The notes below the pieces were generated by a model. That model was not told the DNA's origin and did not search any database. It saw nothing but the letters and a program-made list of their open reading frames with translations. This document shows positions 1 through 6,837 of a DNA stretch of 22,158 bases, piece by piece. Every line of letters starts with the position of its first letter. The stretch's first letter is position 1. The stretch is from the NCBI GenBank assembly GCA_025354065.1, contig JANXNM010000046.1, forward strand, positions 1-22,158, written 5' to 3'. The stretch is from Synechococcales cyanobacterium 340R_concoct_173_sub (GTDB taxonomy: Bacteria; Cyanobacteriota; Cyanobacteriia; Leptolyngbyales; Leptolyngbyaceae). The position numbers were made by a program, and so were the translations under genes.

Positions 1-391
1 AACCTTTTCCTAAAAGTCGGAGCAACAGCGTTTCTGGAATGATGGGCAGTTGATGCACGACAACAAAGCCCATGCGCAACGTATCGCCCATAAAGAAGAA
101 CCCATCACCCCATTCTTCTTTCGGGAGAACATTACAACCGCACAATCGTTCTTGGGAAGCTGTGGGCACAATCATCCAAAGTAAGACTTCCAAGAGAGTT
201 GGGGCGATCGTCATATTTCCTAAACAACCAAGTTCAGGGATGGATTGCCGAGATTGGGGCATAAACCAGACATCGACCTGCTGGGCTTCACCAACGGGGA
301 GTTCATAGCTAATGATGATTTCCTCGGCAAAAGGCAACAGCATTCCCTTTAAGTAGCGTTTAGCAAATTGATCGTGGGGCGTATTCGTCAT
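1..391 (-). CDS. Rpn/PD-(D/E)XK nuclease-like protein, partial (C-terminus off left edge)
   Basis: The frame is open from an ATG at 391-389 to the left edge, giving about 130 codons. It begins MTNTPHDQFAKRYLKGML, followed by a VDVWF segment and, near the edge, IPETLLLRLLGKG. The PHDQFAK start, the Asp before a WF pair and the PETLxLRLLGKG segment resemble a large cyanobacterial family that databases label Rpn-family or flagellar-assembly-H-like, believed to have a PD-(D/E)XK nuclease fold. I infer that from memory of the family; no activity is shown. The start codon directly follows the TAA of the ABC-F gene, in the same frame with no gap, so the two are probably co-transcribed and translationally coupled. 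A purine-rich AAGGAC lies about 15 nt upstream, inside the ABC-F coding end. Confidence 0.65.
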   Translation of the reverse strand, partial: MTNTPHDQFAKRYLKGMLLPFAEEIIISYELPVGEAQQVDVWFMPQSRQSIPELGCLGNMTIAPTLLEVLLWMIVPTASQERLCGCNVLPKEEWGDGFFFMGDTLRMGFVVVHQLPIIPETLLLRLLGKG

Positions 392-2113
392 TTAACTTGC
401 TTTTTTCTTGTCCTTACGCGCCGACTCCTTTTCTTTCTGTTTATCGCGTTTTGCATCAGCCTTAGCCGATTTTCCAGCTTCGATACTAGATAGTTTTGCT
501 AGATCTTTTTCTTCGGCAATCTTATCTAGGTAATACTTAAAGTCCCCACGATAAAGCCGGAATTCACCATCGCGGATTTCCAGAATTTTGGTCGCAGTTT
601 GAGACACGAAATACCGATCGTGAGACACAATAATTACCGTACCGTCATAGGCTCCGATCGCCCCCTCTAGCATTTCTTTCGCCGGAATGTCGAGGTGATT
701 GGTCGGCTCATCAAGAATCAGCAAATTCACAGGCTGAAGCAACATTTTTGCGAGGGCCAAACGGGCTTTTTCACCACCACTAAGGGCAGAAACATTTTTC
801 CGCACCGTACTGCCACTAAAAAGAAATCGCCCCAAAATCGTTCGGACTTCTTCGTTTGTCCAGTCGGGCACTTCATCATGAATGGTTTGCATCACATTTT
901 TGGCGAGGTCCAGTGCTTCGGCTTGGTTCTGCTCAAAGTAACCCATGACAACATTGTGATCCCCCAGTTTCACTTCACCTTCAGATGGAATTTCGCCGCC
1001 TGTAATTAGACGTAAAAGCGTAGATTTCCCCGCACCATTCGGGCCAACGATCGCAATCTTATCGCCCCGTTCAATTAATAACTCCGTCCCTAGGAAGAGA
1101 AGCTTTTCCCCAAAGAAGTGAGTCATGTTCTCCACCATCACCACTTCCCGGCCACTACGAGGTGCTTCTGGAAATTTAAACCGCAGACCTCGTATTTCCG
1201 ACTCAGGCGCTGCAATTCGATCGATTTTGTCCAGTTGCTTTTCGCGGCTTTTGGCTTGGGTGCTTCGGGTGGCGCTGGCTCGGAATTTTTCGACGAATTC
1301 TTGTTGTTTTTCGATTTCCTTGTTTTGACGCTCATAAGCTGCGAGTTGGGCAACTTTCTGCTCAGATTTTTGCAACAAATAGGTGGAGTAATTGCCTAGA
1401 TAAGTGGTGGAGATGCCGCGCTCGGTTTCAACGATGTTGTTACAAAGACGATCGAGGAATTCTCTGTCATGGGAAACAATGACCATGGGCGTATTTAACC
1501 CACGCAAGTAATTTTCCAACCATTCAATAGTATCTAAATCCAAATGGTTCGTCGGCTCATCCAATAGCAGCAAATCCGGTTCTTGCAGAATTACCTTAGC
1601 CAAGTTCATCCGCATCTGCCAGCCACCACTAAAAGAGCTAACTAAACGATCGGCATCCTCCAATGTAAAACCCATATCTGGCAGCACTTTGCCAATTTTT
1701 GCTTCGATCCCGTAGCCATTCATCCCTTCAAACTGCCGTTGCAGCTTATCCATTTTTTCCAACAAATTGTCTAACTGTTCCGGTGTGGCAGTTTCTAGGG
1801 CGTGGTGAATTTTGCTCAGGGCTTCGTGGACATTGTTGACATCCCCAAACGCACGCCACAGCTCATCTTGAACAGTACGAGTCTCGTCAATGTCAAACTC
1901 TTGATTTAGATAGCCAATACGCAAGCTGTTAGGTCGAATGATTTGGCCTGTGGTCGGCTCAATTTCACCCATAATAATTTTGAGCTGGGTGGACTTCCCG
2001 GCTCCATTCACGCCCACAAGCCCTACCCGATCGCCCGGTCGAACTTCCCAATTAATATCCTTCAGAACTTCACCTGTGGGATAGGTTTTGCTGATTTTTT
2101 CGAGGCGCAGCAT
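392..2113 (-). CDS. ABC-F family ATP-binding protein (ribosome-associated type)
   Basis: This is a soluble protein with two ABC domains and no membrane segments. ABC-F proteins bind the ribosomal E site and help stalled or initiating ribosomes; that role is inferred from the family. Counting from the ATG, domain 1 has Walker A GVNGAGKST (about 34-42), signature SSFSGGW (about 159-165) and Walker B LLLLDEPTNHLD (about 181-192). Domain 2 has GPNGAGKST (about 357-365), SALSGGEKARLAL and LLILDEPTNHLD. Between them is the charged linker (about 248-314) typical of ABC-F tRNA-contacting arms. The last 30 residues are a Lys/Ala/Asp-rich tail. An upstream TTG at 2125 would add four residues, but I chose the ATG at 2113 because a GGAG lies five bases before it and MLRLEKISKTYPTGE is a normal family start. 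It is close to Uup/YdiF-type members; the exact subfamily is uncertain. Confidence 0.93.
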   Translation of the reverse strand: MLRLEKISKTYPTGEVLKDINWEVRPGDRVGLVGVNGAGKSTQLKIIMGEIEPTTGQIIRPNSLRIGYLNQEFDIDETRTVQDELWRAFGDVNNVHEALSKIHHALETATPEQLDNLLEKMDKLQRQFEGMNGYGIEAKIGKVLPDMGFTLEDADRLVSSFSGGWQMRMNLAKVILQEPDLLLLDEPTNHLDLDTIEWLENYLRGLNTPMVIVSHDREFLDRLCNNIVETERGISTTYLGNYSTYLLQKSEQKVAQLAAYERQNKEIEKQQEFVEKFRASATRSTQAKSREKQLDKIDRIAAPESEIRGLRFKFPEAPRSGREVVMVENMTHFFGEKLLFLGTELLIERGDKIAIVGPNGAGKSTLLRLITGGEIPSEGEVKLGDHNVVMGYFEQNQAEALDLAKNVMQTIHDEVPDWTNEEVRTILGRFLFSGSTVRKNVSALSGGEKARLALAKMLLQPVNLLILDEPTNHLDIPAKEMLEGAIGAYDGTVIIVSHDRYFVSQTATKILEIRDGEFRLYRGDFKYYLDKIAEEKDLAKLSSIEAGKSAKADAKRDKQKEKESARKDKKKAS

Positions 2114-2725
2114 GGATAGCTCCAAATTGGGGCGGGATGGGACTTGCGATTAAGCTAAAGAATTGTAACGTATGGTGTGACAAAATAACGGATCCTATCA
2201 CGAGTTTAGATACATCAACGAAACCTTGTGCGACTGAAATCCAAAAGTTTAAGGGTTATGATTAATTTCCAAGTAATTTCTCAGTAATTAAGAATTTCTC
2301 AAGGCCATCACCAGATCCAAGATATTGATTGAACGATCGACCCAAGAGATAGTCAAATTTTAGGTGTCGATATATAAATGCGTATCCTAGTTCACTGTCG
2401 TAATTTGATATTTAACGCTATTATCTCCTAGATTGTGAGAAAACCTAAAGCTTTATCAAATCAATGCTTCAAATCCAGTACAGGTATAAAATTTAACTTG
2501 CATACGCATACCTTTAAATGAAGTATGTTGTTAGTGATGTTCTATCCTGTATTCGATGAAACAATTTTGGTAATTACTGTGGAATCCTCCCTATGTGGGT
2601 TTTAGATCTGTTACTAGGCAGGCTTTGATAACTGTTAAATTGATGGTATCTGAAGTTTAATAGTTATCAAAGAGCACAAGTCCCCCATTAAGCTCTCACT
2701 TGAAAGATTGGTTGGTTAAGTTGAT
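2114..2725. other. 600-bp AT-rich intergenic region between divergent genes
   Basis: It lies between the divergent ABC-F (minus) and channel-like (plus) genes, so it must hold both promoters. I see no convincing reading frame in it. It is markedly more AT-rich than the flanking genes. Visible structure is limited to the hairpin at 2624-2671, a small GCATAC doublet near 2500 and partly repeated AGTAATT/AATTTCTC words near 2271-2300. I could not fix a -35/-10 pair with any confidence. Confidence 0.6.
2624..2671. promoter_or_regulatory. 16-bp inverted repeat in the leader of the channel-like gene
   Basis: The left arm TTTGATAACTGTTAAA (2624-2639) pairs along its full length with the right arm TTTAATAGTTATCAAA (2656-2671). 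As RNA this gives 15 Watson-Crick pairs and one G-U, around a 16-nt loop. It ends 54 bp before the ATG at 2726. There is no T-run after it, so a simple terminator is unlikely. It could be an operator for a dimeric regulator or an mRNA leader hairpin; the sequence does not decide between them. Confidence 0.6.
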
Positions 2726-4309
2726 ATGCACATGATTAATGTTTTACATACTGCTATAGATCCGGTTAGTTCCGGTTTCTTGACTATAGCAATTACGCCC
2801 CTGGTTGCTGTTGAGATCGTTGCACCAAATCTTGAAATGCTTCCAGCAGGTCTCGGGACCACCCTAATGAATCTGGTTGGGGCCGTTGTTATTCTGTTGG
2901 TTGGTTGGGTAGTCGCATTAGTAGTATCCAGTACCGTACAAAAACTTCTGAAGCAGACGGATCTAGACGATCGCTTAGCTCGCAGCTTGACAGGTAGCTC
3001 AAACATTAGTATCGAGAAAATTCTGGGTACAGTGGTATTTTGGATCATCATGTTGGTGGCGTTAGTCGCAGCATTGGATGTTCTGAAATTGTCCATGGTG
3101 TCTCAGCCGCTAAACGAACTTCTGAATTCCGTTTTTGGATTCTTACCTAAGCTTGGTGCAGCGTTGCTCTGGAGCGGTTTAGCTTGGGTCGTGGCGACAG
3201 TGCTGAAAAATCTGGTCATTCAGTCAGCTAGGGCATTTGATCTTGACAGCAAGGTCACGAGTGCGTCGAGCACAAACTCCATTGTTCTCAGCGAGACTTT
3301 AGCAAATGCTATTTTCTATTTTGTCATTCTTTTCTTCTTGCCATTCATTCTTGGCACATTGGGTCTAAGTTCGTCTCTTGGTCCGGTGAATGAACTGTTG
3401 AATCAAATTCTGAGCGCATTACCGAAGATTTTGAAAGCGGTGATTATTGGCGCGACGGGTTGGTTTATTGCCAATATCGTTCGTGGAATTGTCTCAAACT
3501 TGGCGGCGGCGGCGGGTGCGGATTCGATCGGTGCGAGAATTGGGTTAAATCAAACCTCCACGGGTCAATCGCTCTCTGGTTTGGCTGGATTGACCACCTA
3601 TGTCTTTATCTTGATCCCCACGGTAACGGCAGCATTGGGCGCGTTGGAAGTTCCAGCAATAGCCACTCCTGCGACCAACATGCTGAACAGTGTGATGAAC
3701 ACGATTCCGCAGATTTTCACCGCTGGCGCAATTTTAGCTGTGTCGTACTTTGTCGGTAAATTCCTAGCCGAATTGGTCTCCAGTTTGTTGCAGGGCTTTG
3801 GCTTTGACAATGTATTAGTGTGGTTGGGTGTGAATCCATCGGCTGATGTCATTGAAGAAGGCACTCAGACACCGTCCCAAATTGCGGGGGTGGTTGTACT
3901 CGTCGGCACTATGCTCGTTGCATCAGTTGCCGCAGTCGATGTCCTGAACTTGCCTGCGTTGAAAGCGGTTTCAACGTCGTTATTGGCGATTTCCGGTCAA
4001 GCCTTGGTGGGAGTATTAATTTTTGCGGTTGGTTTATACCTGGCAAATCTTTCAGCCAAGATAGTGCGTAGTTCGGGAATGCCTGAAGCAAATACGTTGG
4101 CCAATGTCGCTCGTATTGTCATCTTGGCGTTCTCCGGTGCTATTGCGCTTGAGCGTGCAGGTGTTTCGACCAATATTGTCAACTTGGCATTTGGTCTATT
4201 ACTCGGTGCGGTAGCGGTTGCAATTGCGATCGCCTTTGGCTTAGGTGGCCGCGATGTGGCAGCAGATCAGCTACGTGAATGGGTCAAACCATTTAATAAC
4301 AGAAAGTAA
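2726..4309 (+). CDS. Mechanosensitive ion channel family protein with five TM-helix repeats
   Basis: A very hydrophobic 527-residue membrane protein. It carries about five copies of a conserved membrane-helix repeat (Pfam TM_helix type, PF05552), near residues 48-88, 140-178, 232-270, 328-366 and 422-455. Each has a Gly/Ala-rich membrane helix followed by an amphipathic stretch, such as GWVVALVVSSTVQKLL and GWFIANIVRGIVSNL. The C-terminus ends just after a Gly/Ala-rich helix (AIAIAFGLGGRDVAADQL) that resembles the pore helix TM3 of MscS, with no cytoplasmic beta domain. Similar proteins (CmpX-like) are annotated as mechanosensitive channels of the inner membrane; channel activity here is inferred. 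No clear Shine-Dalgarno precedes ATG 2726, and a second ATG lies two codons later. A strong terminator follows, so it is probably monocistronic. Confidence 0.85.
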   Translation: MHMINVLHTAIDPVSSGFLTIAITPLVAVEIVAPNLEMLPAGLGTTLMNLVGAVVILLVGWVVALVVSSTVQKLLKQTDLDDRLARSLTGSSNISIEKILGTVVFWIIMLVALVAALDVLKLSMVSQPLNELLNSVFGFLPKLGAALLWSGLAWVVATVLKNLVIQSARAFDLDSKVTSASSTNSIVLSETLANAIFYFVILFFLPFILGTLGLSSSLGPVNELLNQILSALPKILKAVIIGATGWFIANIVRGIVSNLAAAAGADSIGARIGLNQTSTGQSLSGLAGLTTYVFILIPTVTAALGALEVPAIATPATNMLNSVMNTIPQIFTAGAILAVSYFVGKFLAELVSSLLQGFGFDNVLVWLGVNPSADVIEEGTQTPSQIAGVVVLVGTMLVASVAAVDVLNLPALKAVSTSLLAISGQALVGVLIFAVGLYLANLSAKIVRSSGMPEANTLANVARIVILAFSGAIALERAGVSTNIVNLAFGLLLGAVAVAIAIAFGLGGRDVAADQLREWVKPFNNRK

Positions 4310-4349
4310 TTGATAAAGGATTGAAGATCCTAAGCGTTACTTAAATTTA

Positions 4350-4390
4350 TTAGGGAGCCGATCAAAGTGCGATCGGCTCCCTAATTTTTT
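4350..4390. terminator. Rho-independent terminator shared by convergent genes
   Basis: A perfect 14-bp stem, TTAGGGAGCCGATC (4350-4363) with GATCGGCTCCCTAA (4371-4384), has a 7-nt loop and is followed on the plus strand by TTTTTT (4385-4390). It sits between the converging channel-like gene (stop at 4309) and the regulator gene (stop at 4406). Read on the minus strand, the stem is followed by a weaker AT-rich run, so it may work in both directions. Confidence 0.9.
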
Positions 4391-4405
4391 AAATGATCAA
4401 ACGCA

Positions 4406-6766
4406 TTAAATTACCCTCAACGTCTCAACAGCCGATCGATATAAAGAGACGATCGTATCGGATCTATTTTCAGGCATTGATTCGCCATCCAAACAAGTTG
4501 TTCCTAAACCGAAGGTCACACCCACTAGCTCAGATTTCATAGCCATAATCGATTGACGCAGGATTCGATCGCCCGCTTGGGCCGTTAATCCTGACATCAT
4601 CACAACAAATTCTCCATTCTCCCATCGTGCAATTACAGTATCCCGATACCTCAAGCTCAATAACTGTTTCGCAACCCGGCTCAAAATCCGATCGCTTTCC
4701 TCATACCCAAGCGTCCGATTTAGTTCAATAATCGATTCCACACTAACTAATCCCAAACACAATGGCTGATGAGCTTCAATGGCTCGACTGATGATAGATT
4801 CAAATCTAGTCAATGAACCTGAACGATTCAATAAATGAGTTAAGGGATCCCGTTCAGTCTGCTGTTTAACCAAATCCGATCGTTCTAATCGATTGAAAAT
4901 TCGGGTCATTAACTCCGGCGTAATTACAGGTTTACTCACAAAGTCATCTGCACCTGCGGAATATACTTTCTGAATGTTTTCCAAATTTTGATGGGCGGTG
5001 AGAACCAAAATTGGTAGCAATGCCGTCTCAGGTTTTGATCGTAATTGTTCACAGAGTACCAAACCATGGACTTGAGGCATTTCTAAATCTAATATCAATA
5101 AATCTGGAGGATCGCGCTCAATTAGTGATAAACATTCACGCGGGTCGTTACAAAGTGTGACCTGAAAACCCCAAGGCTCTAAAATTCCTTTCAAAAATGC
5201 CAATATCACTCGATCGTCATCCACCACTAAAACCTTTCCACCTATAATGAAGTTCTGCGATTGTCTTGTGGGTAGAGATTCTTGAATGCGCTGTAATAGA
5301 ACATTTTTAGGAATTGACTTGCGATAAAATCCATGACCTCCAAGTTTCTCAATAGCTACACGATCCACAGCATCCCCATCTGCCAAAATACAAATCGGCA
5401 CATACGGACAGCGCTCTCGCAACATTTGGAGCAGTGAAATATCATCCAAGGTGCCGGATGAACAATCCATTAGCAAAATATCGGGACAGACTCGGGCGAT
5501 CGATTCTCGGGCCGCTAATACATTCGTCGTCCGCACAATTTGAAATCCCCAACGATGTCCAGCCGCCATGAGTTCTGTTACATATTCACGATCGGGATCT
5601 ACCATGAGAATTCGCTGTTCTGGATTGTTGTCTAGGATTGCCCCAGGCCGAGATTGTAAACGGGAGGAACGATCGTCTCCACCTTGACGGATTTCTTCTA
5701 AAAGTTGACCCAGTAATGCAATTTGTTTACGTAAATTTTGAATATCTATAGCCGTTGTTAAGGATGAAGTTTGCAGCCATTCACCAAATGCTCTGACCTT
5801 TGGCAATGCCTCTGGAAAACAAATGCCTCCGATCGCCGCTACAAGTTGAATACAATCACGCTGAACCTGCGATCGTAACTCCTGATCACTCAAATTTCGT
5901 TGAAGTGCCTGACTTAAATGGTCTAACGCGGCAATACGTTGCAAAAATCGGCCCGATTGTTTTTCCCAAAATTGTGTAATCGTACTTTCTTGTGTAATCG
6001 TACTGTCTTGACTTCTATCTTGCTTTCCAGCTACTGCAATGGAGTCAGGAGTAGAATAGCTCCTCACTTCTGTCGCCACTTCCGTCGCTAGTTTCAATGC
6101 TGGATTAAGTCGATAGCCTAATCCATAGACTGTTTCAATCAGATTTGCGGCCCCGACAGGTCGAAGTTTTTGGCGAAGTCGTTTCATATGAGTACGGACT
6201 GTTTCTTCACCTCTAGGATTGTTGTCCGAAGGCCAGAGCGCATCTAGTAAGGCTCGCTGACTAAATATTCGCTCCTTCTGACGCAACAATAGCTCCAGGA
6301 TGCCGTATTCCTTGGTCGTCAGTCCTAGAGGCATTCCATCATAAAAAACATTACAACTCGATATTTCAATACGCAGTTTTCCCCAAGTTAAAATGGGTAA
6401 CTCACTGACGGTCCGACGGCGAAGAAGCGCACGAATCCTGGCTTCAAGTTCTCCAAAAGCGACTGGCTTTGCAACATAGTCATCGGCTCCGGCATCTAGC
6501 CCCATGATCCGATCCATTGTAGTATTTTGGCTAGACATCAACAGGATCAACACCTGATTCCCTGAGCGTCTCAAATCTTGGCAGAACGTCAATCCGTCTA
6601 TTGCGCCAGCGCCTGAATCTAACAAGATTAAATCGTAGGTATTGTCGGTGAGTAATTGCAGGCCGTGAGGCTGATCGTTAGCAACATCAATGACATAGCG
6701 ATTTTTCAAGTTATTTTTTAATATTTCAGCCAGTTGCTGATCATTTTCAATAATTAAAAGTTTCAT
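4406..6766 (-). CDS. Multi-domain response regulator: REC-wHTH-HPt(degenerate)-REC-REC-GGDEF(degenerate)
   Basis: The 786-residue cytoplasmic regulator contains, in order: receiver 1 (1-117; phospho-acceptor Asp50, Lys100, with the usual acidic pair reading E7-N8); an OmpR/PhoB winged helix (about 125-222, EETVRTHMKRLRQKL recognition region); an HPt-like helical domain (about 265-332); receiver 2 (385-497; Asp434 kept, but the Thr/Ser is Ala462 and the acidic pair is D390-P391); receiver 3 (511-627; D516-D517, Asp560, Thr590, Lys612, all intact); and a GGDEF-like domain (636-786) whose signature reads ENGEF (716-720). In the HPt-like domain the expected His is Ile306 (CIQL for xHKL). It is probably a DNA-binding transcription factor driven by the kinase gene 71 bp upstream. 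A Ser/Thr-rich linker (223-264) carries two small tandem duplications. ATG 6766 has no obvious Shine-Dalgarno. Confidence 0.9.
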   Translation of the reverse strand: MKLLIIENDQQLAEILKNNLKNRYVIDVANDQPHGLQLLTDNTYDLILLDSGAGAIDGLTFCQDLRRSGNQVLILLMSSQNTTMDRIMGLDAGADDYVAKPVAFGELEARIRALLRRRTVSELPILTWGKLRIEISSCNVFYDGMPLGLTTKEYGILELLLRQKERIFSQRALLDALWPSDNNPRGEETVRTHMKRLRQKLRPVGAANLIETVYGLGYRLNPALKLATEVATEVRSYSTPDSIAVAGKQDRSQDSTITQESTITQFWEKQSGRFLQRIAALDHLSQALQRNLSDQELRSQVQRDCIQLVAAIGGICFPEALPKVRAFGEWLQTSSLTTAIDIQNLRKQIALLGQLLEEIRQGGDDRSSRLQSRPGAILDNNPEQRILMVDPDREYVTELMAAGHRWGFQIVRTTNVLAARESIARVCPDILLMDCSSGTLDDISLLQMLRERCPYVPICILADGDAVDRVAIEKLGGHGFYRKSIPKNVLLQRIQESLPTRQSQNFIIGGKVLVVDDDRVILAFLKGILEPWGFQVTLCNDPRECLSLIERDPPDLLILDLEMPQVHGLVLCEQLRSKPETALLPILVLTAHQNLENIQKVYSAGADDFVSKPVITPELMTRIFNRLERSDLVKQQTERDPLTHLLNRSGSLTRFESIISRAIEAHQPLCLGLVSVESIIELNRTLGYEESDRILSRVAKQLLSLRYRDTVIARWENGEFVVMMSGLTAQAGDRILRQSIMAMKSELVGVTFGLGTTCLDGESMPENRSDTIVSLYRSAVETLRVI
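5973..6008. repeat. 18-bp near-tandem duplication in regulator linker
   Basis: TGTGTAATCGTACTTTCT (5973-5990) is followed at once by TGTGTAATCGTACTGTCT, with one mismatch. On the minus strand it encodes a repeated STITQ motif in the linker between the winged helix and the HPt-like domain. Confidence 0.9.
6066..6089. repeat. 12-bp near-tandem duplication in regulator linker
   Basis: ACTTCTGTCGCC and ACTTCCGTCGCT are adjacent, with two mismatches. They encode ATEV twice, just after the winged-helix domain. Confidence 0.8.
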
Positions 6767-6837
6767 GGCATTAGGGCAGAATTTGAATACAAGTTGGGAG
6801 TGAATTTTCGAGGTATAACTCTCAGGAGAAATGATCG

